Part shown: in pieces, positions 6,533 through 15,668 of the stretch
Numbering within the stretch: the stretch's first letter is position 1
Layout of the letters: every line of letters starts with the position of its first letter
Source of the DNA: a virus
Length of the DNA: 47,605 nt
Reading direction: 5' to 3' (one strand)
Virus record (IMG/VR): IMGVR_UViG_3300035670_000352
Location: 1 to 47,605 of that record
Program-made: the position numbers and the translations under genes
Notes under the pieces: generated by a model
What the model saw: only the letters and a program-made list of their open reading frames with translations
Database searches by the model: none
Told to the model about the DNA's origin: nothing

Positions 6533-7834
6533 ATGCAGAATCAACACTTAGAAAATATTTGGTTTAGAGCGGTTATAGATAATCCGGCTTATATAGATGC
6601 TACCGACGTTAGCTTTTTTAAGAATTCGGACTATCAGGAAGCTTTTAAAGTTATAAAATCCTTCTGGAAAAAATATCAACAAATACCAAGTAAAATTCAG
6701 GTAAGGGAGTCTGCAAAGCTTTTAAGAATAGATGATAGGCTAACAGATTCTTTGTTAGACTCCATGTGGATGATAAATCTGGAGGATTATGATGTTGAGT
6801 GGCTCCAGCAAAATGTAGAATCATGGATCGAATGGAAAACACTAGAGAAGAGTGCAGTAGATTCAATAAACTACATAAGAAGCACGGATGTAACTCCGGA
6901 TAACATCAAAGACGTAATAAACACATATAAATCTATTGTGGTCGACAGAAATAAGGTCGACTTTTCTTTTGATATGGGCTTAAACTTTAGGGATCCAGAC
7001 TCGCACAAACAGCCTAGCAATCTAACATTTTCTAGCGGATATGATTATATAGATTTTTGTTTAGGTGGAGGATTTTCAGCAAAAGGATTATATGTTTTCT
7101 TGGGACAGCCTAAAGTAGGTAAAACATTATGGCTAGGTAATATAGCAACACAGGCAATTAGAGCATCCAATAATGTTGCTATTATAACTCTAGAGCTTAA
7201 TGACAGAAAATATATGAAAAGATTAGGATCTAATCTATTAGGAATAAGAATGTCCGAATATAAGGACAGTGCAGAGAACGATGCTTTAATTAAAAAGAAG
7301 ATCACAAATCTTGCTTTCGAAAACTTAAGAACCCCTGGAGAATTGGTAGTTAAGGAGTTTCCAACTTCACAAGCGTCTGCAATAGATGTTGAAAATTGGC
7401 TAACTAAAGTGGAGCAGATAATGGGGATGAAGTTCAAGATTGTTATTATCGACTATATCAATATTATGAAGAACTGGAGAAATCCAAATTCAGAAAATAC
7501 ATATATGAAGATTAAGCAAATAGCTGAGGATTTAAGAGCTGCTGCTCAAAGAAACCAATGGGCTATTGTTACAGCAACACAAACAAAACAAAGCGAATTT
7601 GACGCTACAGATTTAAGTATGAACTCTGCATCAGAATCCTCTGGACTAGTTGCTACAGTGGATGGTATGTTTGGTATCATCCAGGATCCAATGATGTATA
7701 CGAACAACGAATATAAGCTAAAGTTGTTAGCAAATAGGGACGAGGGATATAAAAATTCCTACAAGAAATTTTTAGTTGATTACAACTTTATGAGGATTTC
7801 TGAAGATCCCAATTCCCAAATAATGAATGATTAA
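6533..7834 (+). CDS. 41: Replicative DNA helicase, DnaB/gp41 type
   Basis: Hexameric 5'-3' helicase that unwinds the replication fork and works with primase. The N-terminal ~140 residues match the helical DnaB/gp41 N-domain; the RecA-like motor follows with Walker A GQPKVGKT (191-198), ITLELNDRKYMKRL after the first strand (like ELS/ELN in DnaB motif H1a), Walker B KIVIIDYINIM (302-312) and a Gln/Thr-rich H3 segment (ATQTKQSEFD). The length of 433 is close to T4 gp41 (475). It overlaps the next gene at TAATGA. The primase gene is not in the window. Confidence 0.92.
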   Translation: MQNQHLENIWFRAVIDNPAYIDATDVSFFKNSDYQEAFKVIKSFWKKYQQIPSKIQVRESAKLLRIDDRLTDSLLDSMWMINLEDYDVEWLQQNVESWIEWKTLEKSAVDSINYIRSTDVTPDNIKDVINTYKSIVVDRNKVDFSFDMGLNFRDPDSHKQPSNLTFSSGYDYIDFCLGGGFSAKGLYVFLGQPKVGKTLWLGNIATQAIRASNNVAIITLELNDRKYMKRLGSNLLGIRMSEYKDSAENDALIKKKITNLAFENLRTPGELVVKEFPTSQASAIDVENWLTKVEQIMGMKFKIVIIDYINIMKNWRNPNSENTYMKIKQIAEDLRAAAQRNQWAIVTATQTKQSEFDATDLSMNSASESSGLVATVDGMFGIIQDPMMYTNNEYKLKLLANRDEGYKNSYKKFLVDYNFMRISEDPNSQIMND

Positions 7835-8310
7835 TGAAAAGGCAAAAAAAACTAATAGAAGATGAAAAGGATGATCTTAATATAGATGGCGAATTAGAGG
7901 AAGCTGCTCAAAAAGAAGAGCCAGGGGAAGAGGAGTTTGAAGTAGATCCTGCTTTAGATTATAGAAGTTTACATTCCGTAGTTACTTATGAAGATGAGGA
8001 TTACATATATTCTTGTAATTTAAATGATAAAATAGATGAGATCTTTCAAGCTTCCAGATGGACGGTAATAAGTCCGAGTAAAAAAATCCCCAAGGATTTA
8101 ATCCCATTGATCTTTCAGGACATTTTAAAAGAGTTGGAAGATACCGAATTTAGTATGGTTGAAAAATTTGTTGCTATTTGTGACTATACAGCAATAAATT
8201 ATCAGAAGGCTTATGAATCTATTCATATGAAATATAAAGAGCTTATAGTTCAAGAAATGGATCAAAAATATGGTATTTTAGGTAAAAAAGGAATTAAAAA
8301 AATATTCTAA
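7834..8310 (+). CDS. Unknown protein between helicase and gp47 nuclease
   Basis: 158 residues. The first 45 are highly acidic (EDEKDDLNIDGELEEAAQKEE, a region without expected fold), followed by a helical domain (DLIPLIFQDILKELED, then MVEKFVAICDYTAINYQKAYESI). It overlaps both neighbours by one base (TAATG junctions), so expression is coupled with helicase and nuclease. Family unknown; a replication or recombination accessory factor is a positional guess. No metal or nucleotide motif seen. Confidence 0.65.
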   Translation: MKRQKKLIEDEKDDLNIDGELEEAAQKEEPGEEEFEVDPALDYRSLHSVVTYEDEDYIYSCNLNDKIDEIFQASRWTVISPSKKIPKDLIPLIFQDILKELEDTEFSMVEKFVAICDYTAINYQKAYESIHMKYKELIVQEMDQKYGILGKKGIKKIF

Positions 8311-9422
8311 TGGAGAAATTCCCAGGAATTAAAAGAATAATATTTATTACTGATACACACTTAGGGGTTAGAAACAATTCTAACGATTGGATTGAGATAC
8401 ATGAGAATTATTTTAAAAATTGGTTTATCCCCCTATGTAAAAAAATATACAAACCGGGGGATTGCCTCGTGCACCTGGGAGACGTGTACGACAGTAGGCA
8501 GTCACTAAATCTTAGAGTTCTTAATCTAGGTATAGAGATATTTGAAGAACTTTCCGATATCTTTAAGGATGGGATTTTTATTATATGCGGTAATCACGAC
8601 ATATATGGAAAAAATACCAATGAGGTTAATTCTTTAAAATCTCTAAAATGGATTCCTAGAATAAAAATATACGAAGAGCCTGAATCTGTAATAATGGGAG
8701 GACGCAAGGTTTTTCTTATGCCATGGAGAAAGGACCATGACGCGGAAAGAGAAACATTAAGATCCGTAAAAGATCCTCACGACTATATGTTTTGCCACAC
8801 AGATTTAAAAGGATTAATGTTCAATAAATTTGTTAGGATAGATGAAGGATTGGAATATACAGAAATAGATAAATTTGATAGAGTTTATTCTGGACATATA
8901 CACTACTCACAAACTTTTGGTAAAATGAGAATGCTAGGATCTCCTTATCAGCTCACAAGATCTGATACGGATAATCCTAAAGGTATAACTGTTCTTGACT
9001 TGGAAACAGGATACGAGGATTACTATGATAATGACTATTCTCCAAAGTTTATAAGAATGACTTTTGAGAAAGTCATAAATTCTAATCCATCAGAGCTAAA
9101 TCCTATATTCAAGAATAATTTTATAGACATATTAGTTGATCCAGAACTAGCAGTTAAAGCTCCACTAGGTCTATTAACAGAATATGTTAATCCTCCTTTG
9201 AAGATCTCATTTACTCCTATAACAAATCCTGACCATGAGGTAGTGGATGAGGGATTTCACGATCTAGAAGGTAAAAACTTTTCCATCCTAGATCTCACTA
9301 AATTATATCTTGAAAAATGTAATTACGAGGAGGAGAAGAAAACAAAAATATACAGCGCGATAGAAAAACTGCTACATAAAATATCTGTACAAGTTAAGGA
9401 AGATGAAAATCAAGAAGATTGA
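8310..9422 (+). CDS. 47: gp47/SbcD/Mre11-type nuclease subunit
   Basis: Calcineurin-like metallophosphoesterase, the nuclease half of the gp46-gp47 complex that resects DNA ends for recombination and degrades host DNA. Metal ligands appear in family order: ITDTHLG (D15, H17), HLGDVYD (D58), ICGNHDIYG (N95, H96), FCHTD (H163) and YSGHIHYS (H196, H198). At 370 residues it fits T4 gp47 (339) with a short C-terminal extension. Its 3' end overlaps gene 46 by 20 bases, consistent with the obligate complex. Confidence 0.93.
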   Translation: MEKFPGIKRIIFITDTHLGVRNNSNDWIEIHENYFKNWFIPLCKKIYKPGDCLVHLGDVYDSRQSLNLRVLNLGIEIFEELSDIFKDGIFIICGNHDIYGKNTNEVNSLKSLKWIPRIKIYEEPESVIMGGRKVFLMPWRKDHDAERETLRSVKDPHDYMFCHTDLKGLMFNKFVRIDEGLEYTEIDKFDRVYSGHIHYSQTFGKMRMLGSPYQLTRSDTDNPKGITVLDLETGYEDYYDNDYSPKFIRMTFEKVINSNPSELNPIFKNNFIDILVDPELAVKAPLGLLTEYVNPPLKISFTPITNPDHEVVDEGFHDLEGKNFSILDLTKLYLEKCNYEEEKKTKIYSAIEKLLHKISVQVKEDENQED

Positions 9423-11070
9423 ATGGAGGAACGTTGCCTCGTATGGTAATAAGATCCAAAAATTAGAATTACCCGAAAGTGCTGGGTTAATACAGGTTGT
9501 CGGAGAAAACGGAGTGGGTAAGTCTACCATATCTGACGTAATAACTTTTGGGCTATATGGAAAACTAGAGGGTAAAAAGCTAAAGGATATACCAAACAGA
9601 TCCAACAAAAATGCTTGGATGAAAATATCTTTTGAGCAGGATGGTAAAAATTATGAGGTTGAAAGAGGATTGGATCCTCCACTTTTCCAACTATCAATTG
9701 ATGGCAATATTTACGATCAAGCAGGAAAAAACAACGTTCAAGATTATCTTAGCGATGACATATTAAAGATACCTTATTATGTTTTTAATAATACGATTTC
9801 TTTATCAATAAATGACTTTAAAAGCTTCTTAAAAATGAGCACGGCTGATAAGAAGCTTATAATAGATAAAATATTCGGATTTTATATCTTGAATGAAATG
9901 AGAGATATTTTAAAAGAGGAAAGTAAAAGTATAAAATCCCAAATAGATCAGTTAACCGGGGAGATCTTTGCAACTGGTAGATCTATATCGTCATCCCAAA
10001 AAGAACTGGAGGAATTACAACAAAAAATAATCGAGAACTCAGGAACAGAAATAGAGAAAACACAGGAACAGTTAGAGAAATATAAATCTCTGCTAGAGCT
10101 ACATACAGATAAAATAAAATCATTTAGGACTAAGGAAAATCAGGTAAACAAAGCGGTAACGGATTCGTATGAAAAGTATAGTGATTTAGGTGCAAAGATG
10201 AAACAACTAGACACCAAAATAAATCTGTACAACCAGGATAAGTGTCCCACTTGTTCCTCAGATTTGTCAACAGATTTTCACAAATCTATATTTGACGATC
10301 TTTGTAAACTAAAAGAAAAATATCAAGAAGATCTTAAGAAGCTAAAGTCTAATTACGAGGATGCTAAAAAATCACAGAATAAAATAGTAGAAACAAAGAA
10401 CGATCTTTTCTCTAAGGGCAGTAAAATAGAAACTGGTATAAAAACCCTACAAAGTAAAATAAAGGATCTTAAAACTGCTAAAAACAATGATGAGGCTAAT
10501 TCTATAAGGAAGCTTTTATCTCAGGCAAATGAGGATCTTACTGCATTTAATCAGGAGAAAGCTTTATTTGAAGAAAAGCAGGGATGGATAAAAACTTTAG
10601 ATGAAGTGCTCAGCGAGAAAGGGGTAAAACAGCTAGCAATAAAATCAATACTTCCCTCACTAAATAATGAGATATTAAATACGCTTCTTTCTTTGCACCT
10701 ACCGTATAAGGTTGTTTTTAATGAAGAATTCAACGCTCAAATTTTCCATTTAGGCGAAGAAATATCTCCACAAACACTTTCCACTGGAGAAATGAAAAAA
10801 GTTGATTTTGCGGTACTTATAGCAGTAATAAAGCTAATGAAAATAAGGTTCTCTTCGGTGAATATTCTTTTTTTGGACGAGATCTTTAGTTCGGTAGATC
10901 CCGACGGAGTTCACAGTATACTTAGCACATTAAGAAAACTTTCTGATGACCTTAGCATGAATATATTTGTAATAAATCATGCACCAATGCCTACAGAGAT
11001 ATTCGATTATAAAATAGAAATATCTAAAAAGAATAGTTTCTCTGATATTGCTTTTGATAAATTGTCATAG
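9403..11070 (+). CDS. 46: gp46/SbcC/Rad50-type ATPase subunit
   Basis: SMC-like ABC ATPase partner of gp47. Walker A is GENGVGKST (34-42), ABC signature TLSTGEMKK (458-466) and Walker B ILFLDEIFSSVD (488-499). Two long coiled-coil arms (about 165-400) are separated by a zinc hook with CPTC (281-284). The length is 555 against 560 for T4 gp46. The complex processes double-strand ends to feed UvsX-driven recombination. This gene closes the recombination block; the following gene begins a virion-protein block. Confidence 0.94.
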   Translation: MKIKKIEWRNVASYGNKIQKLELPESAGLIQVVGENGVGKSTISDVITFGLYGKLEGKKLKDIPNRSNKNAWMKISFEQDGKNYEVERGLDPPLFQLSIDGNIYDQAGKNNVQDYLSDDILKIPYYVFNNTISLSINDFKSFLKMSTADKKLIIDKIFGFYILNEMRDILKEESKSIKSQIDQLTGEIFATGRSISSSQKELEELQQKIIENSGTEIEKTQEQLEKYKSLLELHTDKIKSFRTKENQVNKAVTDSYEKYSDLGAKMKQLDTKINLYNQDKCPTCSSDLSTDFHKSIFDDLCKLKEKYQEDLKKLKSNYEDAKKSQNKIVETKNDLFSKGSKIETGIKTLQSKIKDLKTAKNNDEANSIRKLLSQANEDLTAFNQEKALFEEKQGWIKTLDEVLSEKGVKQLAIKSILPSLNNEILNTLLSLHLPYKVVFNEEFNAQIFHLGEEISPQTLSTGEMKKVDFAVLIAVIKLMKIRFSSVNILFLDEIFSSVDPDGVHSILSTLRKLSDDLSMNIFVINHAPMPTEIFDYKIEISKKNSFSDIAFDKLS

Positions 11071-11082
11071 GATATATAAAAC

Positions 11083-11511
11083 ATGGCAGAAATATATCCA
11101 GCAGGAACAGAATCTATAAGAAACCTTACCCCTACTTTTAATTACTTTTTAGTTATTAAAGGGGATTCTTTAGTAGATGACATACCACAAAAAGAATATT
11201 TCGTTTATAGATTTAAAGTTCCAGTTAATAAGAAAGACGGGATATCACAGTTAAATAACTATTTTAAATCTACTGATCTCTCTATAGTTTATGAATGTAG
11301 GGAGCTTTCTGATATTGAATATGCAACTGGTAATTTTTTTCATCCGGATTATAAAAATTCAATGAAACAGCCACTAAGATTTAAAATGAGAGAAATCCCT
11401 ATCTATTTACAATCTCAAATAAGAGTTATAGACTTAGAGAAAGATCCATATCAATACGGAAGCAAGCCCATAATAAGGGACAAAACATCAGTAATACTAG
11501 ACAATAACTAA
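11083..11511 (+). CDS. Unknown protein at the head of the neck/tail gene block
   Basis: 142 residues, unrecognised. It starts 12 bases after gene 46; TATATAAA (11073-11080) lies immediately before the ATG. It looks like a compact alpha/beta protein (FNYFLVIKGDSLVDDI, EYFVYRFKVPV, LSIVYECRELSDIEY) with an extended C-terminal tail. It precedes the sheath-terminator and neck genes, so a tail or neck accessory role is possible. No transmembrane or signal segment. Confidence 0.55.
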   Translation: MAEIYPAGTESIRNLTPTFNYFLVIKGDSLVDDIPQKEYFVYRFKVPVNKKDGISQLNNYFKSTDLSIVYECRELSDIEYATGNFFHPDYKNSMKQPLRFKMREIPIYLQSQIRVIDLEKDPYQYGSKPIIRDKTSVILDNN

Positions 11512-11515
11512 AAGA

Positions 11516-12352
11516 ATGAATTTTTTAGAAAAATATAATACAGACGACGTATTTTTTAGAGGTGTAATTATAGGCCTTTTAAGTAAACTTAATGAGGTTA
11601 TAACGTATGAGCAGGTAGATAGTAATCAAGAAGTTTCTAAAATCTATATTCCTTTCTTCTACTCTATGGTCGGTGACGAACCATTCCTACAAGATTTTTA
11701 TCTTTCTTATGAAGACTGTGACGGTAAACCTGCTTTTGCGGAGGGAAATTACGATGTGATACCTAGGGGTATAATAGAAATAGGAACGACAAGAATAGAC
11801 ACAGGATCTGCTACTACTAAATTTGTCAGAGGATCTTATGCTAAAGAAATAGAAAAGGAGACCGGTAGTGAGATGGTTACTTATTCGTCATACTTCTATC
11901 CAATTCCTTTAGGGATATCAATCAATGCAAAGATAAAAGCTGATACAACTCTAGACGCTTTTAAAATCCAACAAAGTGTGCTTGAAATATTATATAAAAG
12001 ATTCGTTTATTATTTCTATTATAAAGGATTTAGAATCCCTGTACAGGTGAGTTTAGGTGATGCACCACCAGATAAACAGCCCAACAATTTCCAAATGTCG
12101 TATGGTTCACAAAGAGGAGAAGCTATAACACTAAGTTTTTCTATGGAACTTGAAACATATTTACCTGATATAGATCAAACAACAGAAAGATTTAGAGGTA
12201 ATCTAATGCAAGGAGGAATAAAACTTAATGTTGAATTAGGAACAGCTCCTCCAGACAATAGCACAATAATATCAGGATTAGGGATATATGATATCAAAAA
12301 AGATATTACTGGGGTAACTGGTGCAACTGGAGAAGCTCCTTCAAATCCTTAA
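11516..12352 (+). CDS. 15: Tail sheath terminator/stabiliser, gp15-like
   Basis: 278 residues against 272 for T4 gp15, which caps the sheath and joins tail to neck. The general plan matches: N-terminal FFRGVIIGLLSKLNEVITYE, a hydrophobic IYIPFFYSMVGDEPFL strand, a YPIPLGISINAKIKADTTLDAFKIQQSVLEI stretch (given here as the PIPLGISI and FKIQQSVLEI motifs) and a late FSMELETYLPD strand, corresponding to the gp15 pattern around EQILPYF and WSLTFEV. It sits directly upstream of neck, terminase and sheath genes as expected. A short collagen-like GVTGATGEAP tail closes the protein. Distant similarity judged by eye. Confidence 0.55.
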   Translation: MNFLEKYNTDDVFFRGVIIGLLSKLNEVITYEQVDSNQEVSKIYIPFFYSMVGDEPFLQDFYLSYEDCDGKPAFAEGNYDVIPRGIIEIGTTRIDTGSATTKFVRGSYAKEIEKETGSEMVTYSSYFYPIPLGISINAKIKADTTLDAFKIQQSVLEILYKRFVYYFYYKGFRIPVQVSLGDAPPDKQPNNFQMSYGSQRGEAITLSFSMELETYLPDIDQTTERFRGNLMQGGIKLNVELGTAPPDNSTIISGLGIYDIKKDITGVTGATGEAPSNP

Positions 12353-12663
12353 GAATTTAAAGGCTGATCCTCTTTTACCTCTTCAGTTTTTGTTTCGTCA
12401 ACTTCTATTTCACTAACACCAGAATCTTTAGATTTTCTATAACCTAATAGAGTAGCTCCAATAGAGACAAAAATTATTGATTGTGTGAGTATATCTACAC
12501 TTTTATCTAGAAACATTTTATCAATACATCCTAGTAAAAAGCATATCCCCCCTATAAAAACAACATATAATCCTGCGGTCCCACTTCCTGATGTTTTGCC
12601 GTCTGAGTTAGAAGTAAGCTGTGCAAAACTAAACTTCTCCATAGTAGCTCTAAATTTTTTCAT
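12349..12663 (-). CDS. Small membrane protein, two predicted transmembrane segments
   Basis: Minus-strand gene whose 3' end overlaps gene 15 by 4 bases. From the ATG at 12663 it encodes 104 residues: a polar N-terminus, TM1 (GLYVVFIGGICFLLGCI), a short loop, TM2 (ILTQSIIFVSIGATLLGY) and an acidic C-terminus. An in-frame ATG at 12693 would add ten residues, but the A-rich tract AGAAAAAAGTAT before 12663 is typical here and the upstream ATG lies in the promoter-like TATATAT region. Holin-like size and topology, but no direct evidence for lysis function. Confidence 0.6.
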   Translation of the reverse strand: MKKFRATMEKFSFAQLTSNSDGKTSGSGTAGLYVVFIGGICFLLGCIDKMFLDKSVDILTQSIIFVSIGATLLGYRKSKDSGVSEIEVDETKTEEVKEDQPLNS

Positions 12664-12702
12664 ATACTTTTTTCTGATATATATTAAAAACATTTCTCCA
12701 AA

Positions 12703-14892
12703 ATGGCAGACAGCCCGATAGAATTTTCTGCAATAGGTAATTATAGAATTATATCCTGGTCAGAACCATTCAAAAACGTAGAAGCTTTTAATGGATGGGT
12801 AATAGATACAAGTGGAGAAAATCCTCCGCACATATACCTGTATCTAGAGTATAGGTGGAGTATAAATGGTTCAAATTGGTCTTTGTGGGCTCCTTTAACC
12901 CAACAATCTATTGGAGATATTCCTATATCATCGGATAACCCATTCTGGATTGAAGTAAGATTAACAGCTTCTTCTGATGATGATTCAAGTCCATATTATC
13001 CGCCAGGAACAACATTAAGTCCACCGATAGTTTTATTAGACTTCGAATTAGATCTACAGTATAAAACTGTTGATCCTAGAGATCTAATGACCAATCCTCC
13101 CGCTCCATTGTGTAGCAAGGAGCTAACTAACTATCCTATAGTTTTTTCTGACTGTGATTTCACCTTCAGGCCTTACGATATTAATAGATCCATAAACATG
13201 TACCAGGATCTAAGTAAAATAGTAAATAACGTGTTCGGACACGAGGTTGTTTACTACTCAGTACAACCACAAGGAAGAGGAAGAGACGTGGTTCTTAAAG
13301 AATACAACTTATTTAATGTTGTTGATGAGAAATGCGTTAAAGTAATGGTTCCTAATAACCAATTCCCCGATGCAGCCCTTACTTTCGATTCGTGGGGGTT
13401 AAACTTTAATCAACCATTCGAAATTCACATCGACAGAAAATATTTTGAAGGTATATTTGGTAAAGGATCTCAACCAAGAAAAAGAGATATTATCTATTTC
13501 CCTTTAACAAACAGAATTTATCAAATAGATTCAATGTATGTTTTTAGGGATATAAATAACTATCCGGTTTATTTTAAGATTCAGCTCACTAAGTACGAAG
13601 TTAAAAAGAACACTACATTTATCGATCCACAAGCAGAAGCTGCTTTATTAGATTATACTGTTAATACTAAAGATCTATTTGGAGAGGAAGTTAAGAACGA
13701 AGAAATAGAACTGACAAAACCTCAGCAGTACGCCATAACCTCACAGAGAAGATTAGAGGATCCTATAAGATCATATATAAACAAAGATCTTCCTATAATA
13801 GAATATGACCTTAATAATAACTGGACTATAGTGTTTAACAATTATTATGATTTAGATAGAATATTTGTTGATGCACAGGCTCAGGTTGATCCATCTTCCC
13901 CTTCCTTACTAGTTATAGAAAGAGACGCCGTAAGGTGGAAGGCAGATCCAGTTTTAACAGCAAATGAGGAAAGAGCATTTCTTTGTTGGTTTAGAATAAG
14001 AAATTATTTAGATCGCAGCAAATTAGTTCCTAAGCCTGCTCCTAGAGTACCTATTACTATTGATAATATAGGAACTGGACAAATAACATACAGCACCTAT
14101 CCTATACCACATAAATTAAGCATGGGTGAAAATCCAAATGGATTTGTATCTATACTAGCCGACGGTATCAGATCGGGTGGATTTGAACTGCTGTCAGTAG
14201 ACGATCAGTTTAGATTTACAATCAAAGACGAAGGAGCAACAGCTCCTGTAACAACTGCTGGATGGAAAATGCAAAAAGCACAGGCTAGAACTCTTTTTGA
14301 TGGTTATTATAATGGGCAGGGGATGCTTATCGATCTTATATGGAGCGGATCTAATGCGGTTACAAGCCCAACAGAAAATAATTATTTACAGACCGGTAGT
14401 TTTAGATTCAGGATAAATAATCTAGAGATATCTTCTCCTTTTGGTGCTGGCATATCCAGTACGATAGGGGAATTTATTCCAACAACAGATGATTGGTATG
14501 GTTTTGTTTTTAATTTCTCAAATATATTCAGACAATATTCTATGAAAGTTTGGAGACTTACATATGATCCTGATAATCCTGCAACACAAACTTCTGACCT
14601 AAGTCTAGTTCATTCATTAGATGGTGTTACTACACAGGCTTATACGTTTAATATACCACCAGTAATAGAAGAAGACTACGATAGTCCTTTTTATGGAACA
14701 AATAACTATGCTTATAAAACAAGATCATGTCCTTTATGGGCAACCAATTATAGATTTTTTAAACAAATGGTAGAAGAGGAAAAACAGTCCACTATGTTAA
14801 ATCAAAATATAGTGGGAGACGCACAGCTTGGTATTATAATAGATAATGCTAAACCTATACTGAAACTTCCTAAAGTTGCCAGAAACAGATAA
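12703..14892 (+). CDS. 14: Large neck protein, gp14-like core with extra domains
   Basis: 729 residues, far longer than T4 gp14 (256). Residues about 155-310 carry the gp14-like pattern: a DLSKIVNNVFGHEVVYYSVQP segment, LNFNQPFEIHIDRKYFEGIFG, then PRKRDIIYFPLTNRIYQIDSMYVF, equivalent to the P-x-GDLIYFP-FEI strands of gp14, and KIQLTKYEVKKN. Upstream is an Ig-like N-terminal part (YRWSINGSNWSLWAPL) and downstream a long jelly-roll-like C-terminal half. Position between gene 15 and the terminase genes supports a neck role. Similarity judged by eye. Confidence 0.5.
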   Translation: MADSPIEFSAIGNYRIISWSEPFKNVEAFNGWVIDTSGENPPHIYLYLEYRWSINGSNWSLWAPLTQQSIGDIPISSDNPFWIEVRLTASSDDDSSPYYPPGTTLSPPIVLLDFELDLQYKTVDPRDLMTNPPAPLCSKELTNYPIVFSDCDFTFRPYDINRSINMYQDLSKIVNNVFGHEVVYYSVQPQGRGRDVVLKEYNLFNVVDEKCVKVMVPNNQFPDAALTFDSWGLNFNQPFEIHIDRKYFEGIFGKGSQPRKRDIIYFPLTNRIYQIDSMYVFRDINNYPVYFKIQLTKYEVKKNTTFIDPQAEAALLDYTVNTKDLFGEEVKNEEIELTKPQQYAITSQRRLEDPIRSYINKDLPIIEYDLNNNWTIVFNNYYDLDRIFVDAQAQVDPSSPSLLVIERDAVRWKADPVLTANEERAFLCWFRIRNYLDRSKLVPKPAPRVPITIDNIGTGQITYSTYPIPHKLSMGENPNGFVSILADGIRSGGFELLSVDDQFRFTIKDEGATAPVTTAGWKMQKAQARTLFDGYYNGQGMLIDLIWSGSNAVTSPTENNYLQTGSFRFRINNLEISSPFGAGISSTIGEFIPTTDDWYGFVFNFSNIFRQYSMKVWRLTYDPDNPATQTSDLSLVHSLDGVTTQAYTFNIPPVIEEDYDSPFYGTNNYAYKTRSCPLWATNYRFFKQMVEEEKQSTMLNQNIVGDAQLGIIIDNAKPILKLPKVARNR

Positions 14893-14895
14893 TTT

Positions 14896-15666
14896 ATGCC
14901 AAGAAGAAAACCAAAAACACCAAATTTATCTAAAGAGCAAGAACTTAATCTTAAGGATAAATTAGACAGTATTATACTAGCAGACGAGATGCTTTCTGGG
15001 CTGAGCACTCCTGATATACCCCCAATAAAAGCTCACAGAGAATTAAAAATAGACACTGTTAAAAGTGAAGTAGAAATGGAGGCCAGAGCAATACTAGAAT
15101 CCCTTTCTAAATTCTATAATGACATAGAAAACATCTCCGAGGATTCTTATATTAAGCACAAACAGAAAATAGATGCGATGAGCATTTCAACCATGGCTTT
15201 TCAAATAAGAACTGCTCAGCATGCAATAGCTAAAATAATAGAGGAGATAGATTCAGGCAGGGTGGAGCCTAGGCTTTTTGAGGTTTTAGCTCAGCTGCAG
15301 AATCAAATAATGCAGATGCCTAAGAATTTTTCGTCGTACATGACGCAGATGGAGAAAAACTATAAGCAATTAAAAGCAGAAGGGGAAGAAATAAAAAGGG
15401 GAGGTGGAGATATACAGTTTGATGAAAACGGAAACATCATCCAATCTAAAGAAAACGAGGATCTTTTAAAAGCCAGAGGAACTAGAAGTCTTATGGAGAA
15501 TCTTCAGAATGTTATGAAAAATGGTAACATAGTAAAAGATGCCGAGATAGTTACCCCTGATGATAGTTTAATAAATCCAAGAACAAAATTCGGAGGCACC
15601 TCTGACTTATTAGGGGGAGGTGAAGATGATGTAGATTTTGAACTCGATGACGATATATTCGATTAA
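14896..15666 (+). CDS. 16: Terminase small subunit, gp16-like
   Basis: 256 residues, mostly helical. The central segment (ISTMAFQIRTAQHAIAKII, then GRVEPRLFEVLAQLQNQI) matches the gp16 pattern around PR-FEV-A-L, which forms the oligomeric DNA-recognition ring. It has a basic N-terminus and an acidic C-terminus (GEDDVDFELDDDIFD). It ends 2 bases before the large subunit gene, the usual terminase arrangement. It would recognise or regulate DNA during packaging. Confidence 0.75.
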   Translation: MPRRKPKTPNLSKEQELNLKDKLDSIILADEMLSGLSTPDIPPIKAHRELKIDTVKSEVEMEARAILESLSKFYNDIENISEDSYIKHKQKIDAMSISTMAFQIRTAQHAIAKIIEEIDSGRVEPRLFEVLAQLQNQIMQMPKNFSSYMTQMEKNYKQLKAEGEEIKRGGGDIQFDENGNIIQSKENEDLLKARGTRSLMENLQNVMKNGNIVKDAEIVTPDDSLINPRTKFGGTSDLLGGGEDDVDFELDDDIFD

Positions 15667-15668
15667 TT